Shown piece by piece: positions 35,910 to 44,907 of a DNA stretch of 64,000 bases. Position numbers and translations under genes: made by a program. Each line of letters starts with the position of its first letter. The stretch's first letter is position 1. Location: NCBI RefSeq assembly GCF_003335105.1, contig NZ_QFWQ01000003.1:651651-715650 (forward strand), read 5' to 3'. The DNA comes from Rhodanobacter denitrificans. Lineage in GTDB: Bacteria > Pseudomonadota > Gammaproteobacteria > Xanthomonadales > Rhodanobacteraceae. The notes under the pieces are model-generated. The model did not search any database. It saw only the letters and a program-made list of their open reading frames with translations, and was not told the origin of the DNA.

Positions 35910-36560
35910 ATGTACGCCCAGATCGCCACCCTGAACCCCCTGCCCGCCGCCCTGCAGTCACCCGCCTGGGCCGGTTCGCGCCACCCCAACCGCCGCCGCC
36001 ATATGGGCGATTTCCTGATCCGGGCCGAGGCACTGGCCCATTTCAACCAGTTGCTGGCCCGGCTGCAGCACTTCCCGCTGGACCGGGACCAGCTGGCCAC
36101 GGCCTCGCGCGAGCTGGCCGGCACGGCTTCGCCGACCCGATCCGCGAGCATCCACCAGCGGCTGCAACTGGCCGACGCCGTCGAACGAATGGTCGGTGAT
36201 ACCGCCTGGCAGCCGGCCGACGAAGTGATTGCTCCGGCCCGTATGGTGATGGACTACGTGCACGGACGGCACACGCTGATCACGGGCAGCCTGCCGCCGG
36301 TAAAGCGCCTGGACGATGCCATCCTGGTCGAGGCCGCCTGGCCGCAACTGGCCGGCGAGGTGGACAGCTACCTCGACTTTTGCCGCCTTCGTGCGATCGA
36401 AGCGGAGCTGCGCGGCTGCGCGGTCGGCCAGCTCAACTTCGCCCGCGCCGACTGGCTGCAGGGCCGCCACGCCGAAGCCGGGCTGATCGCCCATTGCCGC
36501 CAGGTCGGTGAGAGCAGCTACCTGCCAACCCCGGCCACCCGCAGCTTCCGCGTGTACTGA
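35910..36560 (+). CDS. DUF1232-like (YkvA-related) protein
   Basis: A 216-residue protein. The central segment VMDYVHGRHTLITGSLPPVKRLDDAILVEAAW resembles the DUF1232 core (Y-x-x-x-P-x-D-L-I-P-D-x-x-P-x-x-G-x-L-D-D). The usual DLIPD is altered to TLITG, so the match is degenerate. The ATG follows CCGGAGG at 35897-35903 by six bases; the longer upstream frame lacks a start signal. It diverges from the TPR regulator with a 142-bp shared promoter region, making it a candidate target. Function is unknown. Confidence 0.65.
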   Translation: MYAQIATLNPLPAALQSPAWAGSRHPNRRRHMGDFLIRAEALAHFNQLLARLQHFPLDRDQLATASRELAGTASPTRSASIHQRLQLADAVERMVGDTAWQPADEVIAPARMVMDYVHGRHTLITGSLPPVKRLDDAILVEAAWPQLAGEVDSYLDFCRLRAIEAELRGCAVGQLNFARADWLQGRHAEAGLIAHCRQVGESSYLPTPATRSFRVY

Positions 36561-36598
36561 ACCGCCATGCGGCCGTGCCATGTGCCACGCCACAGCAG

Positions 36599-36640
36599 AG
36601 GCCAGGCTCAGCGCCCCGTCAGGGACGTTGAGCTTGGCCT
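36599..36640. terminator. Imperfect 15-bp hairpin between convergent genes
   Basis: Arms 36599-36613 and 36626-36640 pair over 15 positions including two G-U pairs. It lies between the DUF1232-like gene and the end of yhdP, so it could end both transcripts. No clear T-run. Confidence 0.4.
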
Positions 36641-36670
36641 TGCCGGGCGGTCACGCGCGGGATGTTGCCT

Positions 36671-39600
36671 TCACGGCGACGAGGAGGCAGCGGCTGGATG
36701 CGCTTCGGGCAGCGGCGTGGTAACCGTCGGCGCCGGCTTCGCGCCGAGCAGCAGTGGCGGCGTGGCCGGAGCCGGAGCTGTACTGCCGCGCTTCTCGACC
36801 AGGGTGATCACCGGCTTGTCCCAGCTGCCGGTGATCCTGTAGCGCGCGCTGGCAGCCTGGTTCAGGCCCCGGCCGAGGATGCCCTGCACCGCAAAGCCCG
36901 CCGCCGCGCCGACCGGGCCGCCGACCACCGCGCCGACCAGCGGCAGGCTGTTGCCGACATGCGGCACCACCACCATCTGCTGGTCGTAGTCGCGCACGCG
37001 CAGCCCGGTGCGGCCGTTGACGCTGACGTTCGCGGCCGGCCCGGCGATCACCAGGTTGTCGGTGACGGCATTGCCGTTGGCCAGCTTGAAGTCGCCGGTG
37101 ATCGAGTCGAACGCCAGCCCCTTGCCGAACACGTCGCCGAAGTCGAGGGTGAGCCTGCGCGGCAACTCGGCCAGCGAGACCAGCCCGAGCAGCCGCCCCA
37201 CCCCGGGCGAGGCCGCCTCGGGGATACGACCGTCGCTGACCTGGATGGAGAGGGTGCCGTCCATGGTGGCCAGCGTCAGGTCGCTGGGCGCGCCGGGCCA
37301 GCTGGCGTCGAGCTGGTCGCGCGTCTTGCCGCCGTTGACCAGCCCGTCGTAGCCGAACGCGCCAAGCATCGCGCCGAGATCCTCGGCGGCGAAGCTGATC
37401 TTCATGTGCGTGCGGCTGTTGCTGGCGTTGCCGTTCCAGTCGCCGCTGGCATTGACCTGCACGCGACTGGACAGTGCGCGCAGTTGCTCGATGCGCATGC
37501 CCTCGGCGGTGGGCCAGGTTTCCAGCCGGGCTTCGCCGAGCTTCGATTCGCCCAGGCGCAGGTCGCCGACCCACAGATGGAACGGCGGCAGTGCCGCCGG
37601 ATTGATGCCGGTGTTGGCGGGATCGCGCGACGGCGCAGCGGCAGTGCCGGCAGCCGGTGCCGGCGTCGGGGGAGCCTTCGGCCAGTACAGCCGCTGCAAC
37701 CGCGCGGTGACGCCGCGCTTGTTGAGCTCGCCGGCCGGCACGATGAAGTTGCCGGCCATCGCGGGGCCGTCCACGTCTATGCTGAGCGCGTCCGGCTGTG
37801 GCGTGGCGTGCAGCTTCAGCGCGCCGAGCGGGCGACCGAACCATTCCGCCTGGTCGGTACTGACGTCGAGGCTTTCCAGCCCCGGGCCGTTGCCACCGCT
37901 GGCCGCGACCGAGTGCTGCACCCAGCCGGTGACGTCGAGCTGGCGAGCATGGCCGCGGATGCGCAGGTTGCGCGGCGGCAGCGTCTCGGGCATCTGGTTG
38001 CCGAACGCCAGGGTGCCGGCCAGCGGCCGCTGCTCCCCGTCGGCCAGGCGCAGGTGCCCGCGCATCACCTCGCCCAACCCGAGCCGCAGATCGCTGCCGG
38101 CCACCGGCAGGCTCATCGTCAGGTGCAGCGGCAGGCTGTCCGCGGCCGGCTTGCCCAGCGGCGCCGGCAGCCCCAGCGCGATGCCGTCCAGCGCGGAATC
38201 GACACTGAGGGTCTGCGCCAGCGCATCGCTGCCGGCCACGCGCGCGATGCTGAAACCGATGTCGAAATTGCTGCGTCCGTCGGCCAGCTTGCCGATCCAG
38301 TCCAGCGACGGATAATCCTGCACCAGCTCGGCCATGCGGTAGCTGCCCTGCAGCTTCGCCGCGAGGATCGTGGCCGGGTCGCCGGTGGCGCCGGCGATCG
38401 CCAGCCGCAGCTTCGACGGCTGGCCGCGGAAGCCGGCGTCCAGCGGGCCGGCCTGCAGGCCGTGCAGGTCGAACGTCAGCGGGCCGTTGAGCTTGTCCAG
38501 CTGGAGGTTCCATGCCGACGCGGTGAGATCGGCGTCCTTCAGTTGGGCGGTGCCGCTCAACTGTGCATCAGCGACGTCCTTCAGCGGCATGGCGAGATGG
38601 AACTCGAACGTGCCGCTGCCGCCCAGCTTCAACTTGGCCAGTGTATCGGCCTCGTGGCTGGCGATCGGGCTGCGGCGCGCAAACTCCAGCAGGCTGGCGC
38701 CGCTGCCGCCGCCCTGTACGTTGAGGTCGAGCAGGCCGTCGTGGAAATCCGGGATCAGCGCCACCGCCTGGCTCGCCTTCACCCCGAGCGACTGGCCACC
38801 ACTGGCCTCCACCAGCATGCCGTTGTCGATGAAGTTGGCCACCGCGCTGACATTTTCGGCACGCGGCCAGTCCTTGCCGTAGTCGAAGGTGAGGTTGCTG
38901 ACCGCCGCGCGCGCCTCGAAACGGCCCTCGTTATGGCGGAACGGCCAGTCGCCGAGATCGCCGCGCAGCAGCACCTGCGCCTGGTCGAGGTGGCCGGACA
39001 CCAGCGCGCGGTCCAGCCACGCAACGGTGGCCGGCGACATCGAGTCGACCGGCCAGAACAGCTTGGCGGCAGCCACGTCGGAGGGATCGAGCGAAGCGTA
39101 CAGCTCCAGGAACGGGTGGCCGCCCTGCGCCGGCAGCACCAGCTCGCCGCGGGCCTGGCCGGCGTAGCCGACGCCGGTGAAATCCAGCGCATCCACGCCG
39201 ACGTGCCAGTCGCCGTCCTGCGGCCAGGCGGCGAGCGTGCCGGACAGTCGGGACAGCACGAACGGCTGCCGGAACGTGTGCGGGAACGCCAGCGTGACGG
39301 CCTGCGCCGGCAACTCCAGCGACAGCGCGCCAGCGTCGCCGCGCAACTGGCCATGCAGGTCGCTCACGCCCGGCAGCTTATCGACCGGGTCGATGCCCAG
39401 GCCGCTGAACGCCACGTCGACCGCGTACACGCCGTCGGCGCGGCTCCATTGCAGCGCGACCCGGTTGAGATCGCCTCGCGGATGGCCATTGCCCAGCCAC
39501 TGCGCGAACGTCGGCGGCAGTTCCGGCAGCAAGGCCAGCCACGGCAGCAGCGGGGCCAGCTGCAGCTCGCGCGCGGCGACGCCGGCGCTGGCCTGCGGCG

Positions 39601-40588
39601 TACCGGCCTGGTGCAGGCTCAGCGCCAGCGCACTGCCGTCGTCGCCGGCCCAGCGCACCTGGTAGCCGTCACCGGCCTGATGCACGCCGACCAGCCCGTG
39701 CAGCGCAGCCACGCTGGCGCTGGCGCCGGCGGGCGCGCGCACCGTCAGGGTGGCCAGGTCGAAGCGGGTCAGGCTGCGGGTCAGCCGGCCCGCACGCCAG
39801 TCGAGCCAGGCGCTCAGCCGGCCGCTGCCGTGGTCGACCGCATAGCCGCCCATGTCGACGCCGTCCAGCAGCGGCTTCAGCTCGGCGCTGTCGACGTCGA
39901 CCCAGACCTGGCCCGCGCTGCCGTCCTCGCGGAAACGGCCGGCGGTGCGCACGGCGGCGTTCACGCCGTCGCGCCGCAGCACGCCGCCGAAACGGATCTG
40001 GCGGCCCTGGTGGCTCAGCCGCAGCTGCTTCGACAGCAGGGTGTAGCGCTTGCCCAGGGTGGCGTCGTTGACCACCACACGCAGGTCTTCCAGCCACAGG
40101 TCGACCGACAGCCGGCCCAGCGACAGCGGCTGCCGGCTGCTGCCGCTGGCGAGGCCGATGCCGTTGACGTGCCAGCCGGCGGCATCGTGCAGCAGATCCA
40201 GTTGCAGACCGCGCGCGTGCAGGTTGAGCAGGTGGCGGGAGGGCAGCAGCCAGCCGCCAAAGTCGAATTTCAACTCGGATTCGGGCAAGCGCAGCACGGC
40301 ACCCGTCTCGCCCGGCGCCGCGCCGATGCTCACCCCGTGCATGACGAACGCCGGACCGGTGGCCGTCCAGCGCCCTTCCATCGAGGCGAAGCTGACCGGC
40401 CTCTGCAGCCGTGCGCTGAGCTGCGCGGCCACCCAGTCCGGGTGCCTCGCCAGCAGCGGCAGCAGCAGCTGGGCGAGTGCCGCCAGCACGGCGAGCAGGA
40501 TCAGCGCGATCCCGGCAACCCACCCCGACGCACGTGCGCAACCATGCAGCCGTCGCTGCCATGACGCGTTCACGCGCGGCGGCCCCAC
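36671..40588 (-). CDS. yhdP: AsmA-like protein YhdP
   Basis: A very large (up to 1305 residues) inner-membrane-anchored periplasmic protein of the AsmA superfamily, which with TamB and YdbH helps move phospholipids to the outer membrane. One membrane segment (IALILLAVLAALAQLLLPLL) precedes a long repetitive beta-rich body. The DUF3971/AsmA-like C-terminus carries LTLDFGDVFGKGLAFDSITG and ends in a Pro-rich tail. The start is uncertain: GTG at 40588, or GTG at 40573 with GGGG upstream. It follows rng by about 20 bp, the conserved rng-yhdP pair. Confidence 0.9.
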   Translation of the reverse strand: MGPPRVNASWQRRLHGCARASGWVAGIALILLAVLAALAQLLLPLLARHPDWVAAQLSARLQRPVSFASMEGRWTATGPAFVMHGVSIGAAPGETGAVLRLPESELKFDFGGWLLPSRHLLNLHARGLQLDLLHDAAGWHVNGIGLASGSSRQPLSLGRLSVDLWLEDLRVVVNDATLGKRYTLLSKQLRLSHQGRQIRFGGVLRRDGVNAAVRTAGRFREDGSAGQVWVDVDSAELKPLLDGVDMGGYAVDHGSGRLSAWLDWRAGRLTRSLTRFDLATLTVRAPAGASASVAALHGLVGVHQAGDGYQVRWAGDDGSALALSLHQAGTPQASAGVAARELQLAPLLPWLALLPELPPTFAQWLGNGHPRGDLNRVALQWSRADGVYAVDVAFSGLGIDPVDKLPGVSDLHGQLRGDAGALSLELPAQAVTLAFPHTFRQPFVLSRLSGTLAAWPQDGDWHVGVDALDFTGVGYAGQARGELVLPAQGGHPFLELYASLDPSDVAAAKLFWPVDSMSPATVAWLDRALVSGHLDQAQVLLRGDLGDWPFRHNEGRFEARAAVSNLTFDYGKDWPRAENVSAVANFIDNGMLVEASGGQSLGVKASQAVALIPDFHDGLLDLNVQGGGSGASLLEFARRSPIASHEADTLAKLKLGGSGTFEFHLAMPLKDVADAQLSGTAQLKDADLTASAWNLQLDKLNGPLTFDLHGLQAGPLDAGFRGQPSKLRLAIAGATGDPATILAAKLQGSYRMAELVQDYPSLDWIGKLADGRSNFDIGFSIARVAGSDALAQTLSVDSALDGIALGLPAPLGKPAADSLPLHLTMSLPVAGSDLRLGLGEVMRGHLRLADGEQRPLAGTLAFGNQMPETLPPRNLRIRGHARQLDVTGWVQHSVAASGGNGPGLESLDVSTDQAEWFGRPLGALKLHATPQPDALSIDVDGPAMAGNFIVPAGELNKRGVTARLQRLYWPKAPPTPAPAAGTAAAPSRDPANTGINPAALPPFHLWVGDLRLGESKLGEARLETWPTAEGMRIEQLRALSSRVQVNASGDWNGNASNSRTHMKISFAAEDLGAMLGAFGYDGLVNGGKTRDQLDASWPGAPSDLTLATMDGTLSIQVSDGRIPEAASPGVGRLLGLVSLAELPRRLTLDFGDVFGKGLAFDSITGDFKLANGNAVTDNLVIAGPAANVSVNGRTGLRVRDYDQQMVVVPHVGNSLPLVGAVVGGPVGAAAGFAVQGILGRGLNQAASARYRITGSWDKPVITLVEKRGSTAPAPATPPLLLGAKPAPTVTTPLPEAHPAAASSSP

Positions 40589-40609
40589 AGGGACTTGCAG
40601 CCGCCGGAT

Positions 40610-42103
40610 TTACAGCAAGACGACATCAAACTGTTCCTGCGAATAATGCTCTTCGGCTTGGAAGCGTATGCTCTTGGAGATGAACTCTTCCAGTTCCGCG
40701 ACCGCGCTGGATTCCTCCTCCAGGATCCGGTTGACCACGGCGGGATTGGCCATCACCAGCAGCTTCTGCGCGTTGAACTGGCGCACCGCGCGGGTGATCT
40801 CGCGGAAGATCTCGTAGGTCACCGTCTCGGCGGTCTTCAGCACGCCGCGGCCGTTGCACGCCGGGCACGGCTCGCACAGCTGGCGGGCCAGGCTTTCGGT
40901 GGTGCGCTTGCGGGTCATCTCCACCAGGCCCAGCGCCGACATCGGATACACCGTGGTCTTGGCGTGGTCGCGCGCCAGCCCCTTGCCGAGCATCCGCAGC
41001 ACCTGCCGCTTGTGCTCCTCGTCGTTCATGTCGATGAAGTCGATGATGATGATGCCGCCCAGGTTGCGCAGGCGCAGCTGGCGCGCCGCCGCCTGCGCGG
41101 CCTCCAGGTTGGTGCGGTAGACCGTCTCCTCCAGGTTGCGCGTGCCGAGGTAGGCACCGGTGTTGACGTCGATGGTGGTCATCGCCTCGGTCTGGTCGAC
41201 GATCAGGTAGCCGCCGGATTTCAGCGGCACCTCCTTCTTCAGCGCGCGCTGCATCTCGTCCTCGGCGCCGTACAGGTCGAAGATCGGCCGCTCGCCGTCG
41301 TAGTGCTCGATGCGGTCGTCCAGGCTCGGCATGAACTTGTGCACGAACCGGGTCACCTTCTCGAAGGTCTCGCGCGAATCCACGCGTACTTTCTCGATGT
41401 CGTCGTTGAGCATGTCGCGCAGGCTGCGCAGCGGCAGCGAGAGTTCCTCGTACACGCGCTCGCCGACCTTCGCCTTCGCGATGTTCTCCTGCACCACCCG
41501 CCACACCTTGCCGAGGTAGGTCACGTCGAACGCCAGCGACTCCGCGCTCTGCCCTTCGGCATTGGTGCGCACGATATAGCCCAGCCGGCTGTTGCCGGGC
41601 GCGTCGTCGCCGATCAGCGGGGTCAGCACCTCGCGCAGCCGCTGCCGCTCGGCCTCGTCCTCGATCCGCGCCGAGATGCCCAGGGTGCGCGCGTACGGCA
41701 GCAGCACCAGGTAGCGCGAGGGAATCGACAGGTGCGCCGACAGCCGCGCGCCCTTGGTGCTGATCGGGTCCTTGACCACCTGCACCACGATCTCCTGGCC
41801 TTCGTGCACCAGTTCGCTGATCGAGGGCATATGGCCATTGCCGTTGCCGTTCGATTCGGCGCCCTCGGCCGGCGCCGGGCGCACGATGTCGGAGGCGTGC
41901 AGGAACGCCGCGCGCTCCAGCCCGATCTCCACGAACACCGCCTGCATGCCCGGCATCACCCGTTGCACGCGGCCCTTGTAGATGTTGCCGACATAGCCGC
42001 GCCGGGACGCCCGCTCGACGTGCACCTCCTGCAGCATGCCGTTTTCGACCACACCGACCCGCGTCTCGCGCGGGGTCACGTTGATCAGGATTTCTTCACT
42101 CAC
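40610..42103 (-). CDS. rng: Ribonuclease G
   Basis: Endoribonuclease of the RNase E/G family that matures the 16S rRNA 5' end and degrades mRNAs. The 497 residues (E. coli 489) start MSEEILINVTPRETRVGVVE. They carry an S1 domain (GNIYKGRVQRVMPGMQAVFV), the catalytic TTIDVNTG and IDFIDMNDEEHKRQ (two Mg-binding Asp), and the zinc link CEPCPACNGRG. Translation starts at GTG (42103) with GGGGAG six bases upstream. mreBCD and maf, upstream of rng in E. coli, are not present here. Confidence 0.95.
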   Translation of the reverse strand: MSEEILINVTPRETRVGVVENGMLQEVHVERASRRGYVGNIYKGRVQRVMPGMQAVFVEIGLERAAFLHASDIVRPAPAEGAESNGNGNGHMPSISELVHEGQEIVVQVVKDPISTKGARLSAHLSIPSRYLVLLPYARTLGISARIEDEAERQRLREVLTPLIGDDAPGNSRLGYIVRTNAEGQSAESLAFDVTYLGKVWRVVQENIAKAKVGERVYEELSLPLRSLRDMLNDDIEKVRVDSRETFEKVTRFVHKFMPSLDDRIEHYDGERPIFDLYGAEDEMQRALKKEVPLKSGGYLIVDQTEAMTTIDVNTGAYLGTRNLEETVYRTNLEAAQAAARQLRLRNLGGIIIIDFIDMNDEEHKRQVLRMLGKGLARDHAKTTVYPMSALGLVEMTRKRTTESLARQLCEPCPACNGRGVLKTAETVTYEIFREITRAVRQFNAQKLLVMANPAVVNRILEEESSAVAELEEFISKSIRFQAEEHYSQEQFDVVLL

Positions 42104-42261
42104 CGCATACTCCCCGGACAGGTGATCTTTATAGCGGCTGCGGCCACGGACTGTCGATGAACCACGGCGGAAAAACCGCCCTCACCCGCAAATGCCGCAC
42201 AATGGGCGGCGGACGGCAAGCCATGCCGCCCGCCAGACGAACCACCCGGGAGCCCCGAAGC

Positions 42262-42966
42262 ATGACGACGCCCACGGCGACGCCGACCCTGCTGGCATGG
42301 AGCGGCGGCAAGGACTGCCTGCTGGCCCTGCAGCGGCTGCAGGCCGATCCGCAATGGCAGGTGGCCGCGCTGCTGACCACGGTCAACCGCAACTACCAGC
42401 GCGTGGCCATGCACGGCACGCCGCGCGAGGTGCTGCAGGCGCAGGCCGCCGCGCTCGGCCTGCCGCTGCTGGAGGTGATGCTGGACTGGCCCGGCAGCAA
42501 CGAGGCCTACGAGGCGGCCCATGCGCAGGCCCTGGTCGAGGCGCGGATGCGCTGGCCGGGAATCCGCCATTGCGCGTTCGGCGACCTGTTCCTGGAGGAC
42601 GTGCGCGACTACCGCGTGCGCCAGCTCGGCCGCGACAACTGGCGCGCGGTATTCCCGCTGTGGGGCGACGACACCGCCGCGCTGTCGCGCCGCTTCGTCG
42701 GCGAGGGCCATCGCGCGGTGCTGTGCTGCGTGGATACCCAGCAGCTCGACGCGGACTTCTGCGGCCGCCATTACGATGCCGCGCTGCTCGACGCGCTGCC
42801 TGCCGGCGTCGACCCCTGCGGCGAGCGCGGCGAATTCCACACGCTGAGCTATGCCGGGCCGCTGTTCCGCCGACCGCTCAAGCTGCGCCGCGGCGAATCG
42901 GTGCTGCGCGACGGGCGGTTCCAGTTCACCGATTTCATGCTGGATGAGCATGCCGCGGCGGACTGA
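42262..42966 (+). CDS. PP-loop ATP pyrophosphatase (Dph6/DUF71 family)
   Basis: A 234-residue adenine nucleotide alpha-hydrolase-like protein. TLLAWSGGKDCLLALQRL (SGGKDC at residues 14-19) is the PP-loop, and CGERGEFHTLSYAGPLF is the DUF71 signature seen in diphthine-ammonia ligases. Bacteria lack diphthamide, so the substrate is unknown. GGGAG lies about nine bases before the ATG. It overlaps the Mug gene by 23 bases. Confidence 0.85.
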   Translation: MTTPTATPTLLAWSGGKDCLLALQRLQADPQWQVAALLTTVNRNYQRVAMHGTPREVLQAQAAALGLPLLEVMLDWPGSNEAYEAAHAQALVEARMRWPGIRHCAFGDLFLEDVRDYRVRQLGRDNWRAVFPLWGDDTAALSRRFVGEGHRAVLCCVDTQQLDADFCGRHYDAALLDALPAGVDPCGERGEFHTLSYAGPLFRRPLKLRRGESVLRDGRFQFTDFMLDEHAAAD

Positions 42967-43471
42967 GCGCCACGTCCTGCCGGACCTGCTGCAGCCAGGA
43001 CTGGCGCTGGTGTTCTGCGGCACCGCCGCGGGGAAGCGCTCGGCCGCCGAGCAGGCCTACTACGCCCACCCCGGCAACCTGTTCTGGCGCGCGCTGTTCC
43101 AGGCCGGGCTGACGCCGCGCCTGCTGGCGCCGGCGGAGTTCCCGCAACTGCCCCACTACCGCATCGGCCTCACCGACCTGGCCAAGCGCCACTCGGGCAA
43201 CGACGACGAACTGCCACCGGGCGCGTTCGACGTGCCCGCCCTGGTCGCCAAGGTCGAACGCCATGCCCCACGCCTGCTCGCCTTCACCAGCAAGAACGCG
43301 GCACGCGCCGCGCTCGGTCACTCGACCGGCTACGGCCTGCAGCAGGAAACCATCGGCGGCACGCGGCTGTTCGTGCTGCCGTCGCCATCCGGCCAGGCGC
43401 GCGGCCACTGGGATATCGAACCGTGGTTGACTCTGGCCGGGCTGTATCGCGTCTACCACGCGGGCTCATAG
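42944..43471 (+). CDS. mug: G/U mismatch-specific DNA glycosylase (Mug/TDG family)
   Basis: The 175-residue protein removes U, or related bases, mispaired with G. LALVFCGTAAGKRSA aligns with the GINPG active-site motif, but the catalytic Asn is replaced (T-A-A). YAHPGNLFWRALFQAGLT, HYRIGLTDLAKRHS and FVLPSPSGQARG match the family. The Asp in GLTDL (residue 78) may correspond to the alternative catalytic Asp reported for Deinococcus radiodurans Mug. The start may be 42944 or 42950. It is coupled to the PP-loop gene by overlap. Confidence 0.85.
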   Translation: MSMPRRTERHVLPDLLQPGLALVFCGTAAGKRSAAEQAYYAHPGNLFWRALFQAGLTPRLLAPAEFPQLPHYRIGLTDLAKRHSGNDDELPPGAFDVPALVAKVERHAPRLLAFTSKNAARAALGHSTGYGLQQETIGGTRLFVLPSPSGQARGHWDIEPWLTLAGLYRVYHAGS

Positions 43472-43521
43472 GGCGGCCATCGCCCGCTGCATTTGCCGAC
43501 GCGCATGGCGACGAATCGGAA

Positions 43522-43592
43522 AGCCGGCGGACGGTGTCCGCCCTGTGTCGGTGGCCGGCTGCGCCGAAGAGCCGGCGGACAGTGTCCGCCCT
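43522..43592. repeat. Pair of REP-like palindromes
   Basis: Two 23-nt units (43522-43544 and 43570-43592) share AGCCGGCGGAC, then GGT or AGT, then GTCCGCCCT. Each can form a 7-bp stem GGCGGAC/GTCCGCC. They differ at one position and lie in the 146-bp gap between convergent mug and the cytochrome gene. They may act as 3' mRNA stabilisers. Confidence 0.7.
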
Positions 43593-43617
43593 ACGACATC
43601 CGTAGCCATCCGCAAGC

Positions 43618-44907
43618 TCAGTCGATCGGCGTGTGCCGGTACCTGCTGACGTCTTCGGCGCGCACGATCGAGGCGTGGTTGCCCCAGCCGCGACGGATAT
43701 AGGTGACCACGGCCGCCACCTCGCCATCATTCAGCTGCTGCGCGAACGGCGGCATCGAGTATGGCCTCTGGTTCGCCGCGGTGACCGGAGTGAATCCGCC
43801 GAGCAGGACCATCCGGGTTGCGTTGATGCCGGTGGGTTCGGTCACCGAGGAATTGCCGTCCAGTGGCGGATACACCCCGGCGACGCCCTTGCCGCTCTTG
43901 CCGTGGCAGGCCGCGCAGTGCTGCGCATAGACCTTCCCGCCCTGCTCGGTCAGCGCCTTGGTGTCGAACGGCGAGCTCGGCTCGGCCACCGGCGCCCGCG
44001 GCGGCAGCGACTGCAGGTAGGTGGCGACCGCCTGCAGGTCGGCCTCGGTCATGTGCTGGGTGCTGCCGGACACCACCGCGGCCATCGGGCCGAATGCGGC
44101 GCCCCGGCCCGACTGGCCGGTCTTCAGCAGGTCGACGATGTCCTGCGCGCTCCAGCCTTCGAGGCCGCCATTGCGGCGGGTACTGAGGTCCGGCGCGTAC
44201 CAGTTCTGCATCGGGATCTGGCCACCGGTGAGGTGCACGTCCTGCGGCGTGCCGCCGAGCGTGTCGCGCGCCGCATGGCATTCGTTGCAGTGGCCCAGGC
44301 CCTGCACCAGGTAGGCGCCGCGGTTCCATTCGACCGACTGCGCCGGATCCGGCTTGAACTCGCCCTCCTTGAAGTACAGCGCGCGCCACGCCGCCAGGCT
44401 CTTGCGCACGCTGTAAGGGAACGCCAGCGCGGGCAGCATGTCCGGTTGACGCACCGGCGCCAGCGACTGCAGCCAGGCGAAGATCGCCAGCGCATCGTCG
44501 CGGTTCACCTTGGTGTAGGAGGTGTACGAAAACGCCGGGTACAGCAGTTCGCCATGGCGGCCCTTGCCGCTGTGCAATGCCTGCCAGAAATCCTCGAAGC
44601 TCCAGTCGCCCAGGCCGGTCTCGCGGTCGGGCGTGATGTTCGGCACGGGGATGTTGCCGAACGGCGTGGGGAGCGAGCGACCGCCGGCAAGGCGTGCGCC
44701 GCCCTGCGCGGTGTGGCAGCCGGCGCAATCGCCGACGATGGCCAGGTAGTTGCCTTTCGCGATCAGTGCCGGATCGCGCAAAGTGGCCGCCGCGACCTTG
44801 CTGGCGGCGGGTGGCGTCGGCCGGCCGCCGCTGCCGAACAGCATCCAGCCGAGTACCAGCACGGCCAGTACCGCAACCAGCAGCAACAGCCTGCGCAGCC
44901 ATGTCAT
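43618..44907 (-). CDS. Triheme cytochrome c (AdhB-like dehydrogenase subunit family)
   Basis: A 429-residue protein with a membrane-anchor-type N-terminus (MTWLRRLLLLVAVLAVLVLGWML) and three heme motifs: CAGCH (61-65), CNECH (207-211) and CAACH (331-335). Segments such as NITPDRETGLGDWSFEDFWQ and MPPFAQQLNDGEVAAVVTYI match the cytochrome subunits of alcohol, aldehyde and gluconate dehydrogenases. Those pass electrons to ubiquinone in the inner membrane. No dehydrogenase subunit is encoded next to it. The start overlaps the upstream cytochrome stop by ATGA. Confidence 0.88.
   Translation of the reverse strand: MTWLRRLLLLVAVLAVLVLGWMLFGSGGRPTPPAASKVAAATLRDPALIAKGNYLAIVGDCAGCHTAQGGARLAGGRSLPTPFGNIPVPNITPDRETGLGDWSFEDFWQALHSGKGRHGELLYPAFSYTSYTKVNRDDALAIFAWLQSLAPVRQPDMLPALAFPYSVRKSLAAWRALYFKEGEFKPDPAQSVEWNRGAYLVQGLGHCNECHAARDTLGGTPQDVHLTGGQIPMQNWYAPDLSTRRNGGLEGWSAQDIVDLLKTGQSGRGAAFGPMAAVVSGSTQHMTEADLQAVATYLQSLPPRAPVAEPSSPFDTKALTEQGGKVYAQHCAACHGKSGKGVAGVYPPLDGNSSVTEPTGINATRMVLLGGFTPVTAANQRPYSMPPFAQQLNDGEVAAVVTYIRRGWGNHASIVRAEDVSRYRHTPID

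Noticed and set aside
36662-40564. A 1300-codon open frame antisense to yhdP
   Set aside because: High-GC antisense shadow; its translation is low-complexity Arg/Ala/Gln/His and yhdP is clearly the gene.
43493-43617. Possible CRISPR because of two near-identical repeats
   Set aside because: Only two units, each palindromic, with a 25-bp spacer and no cas genes; REP-like instead.
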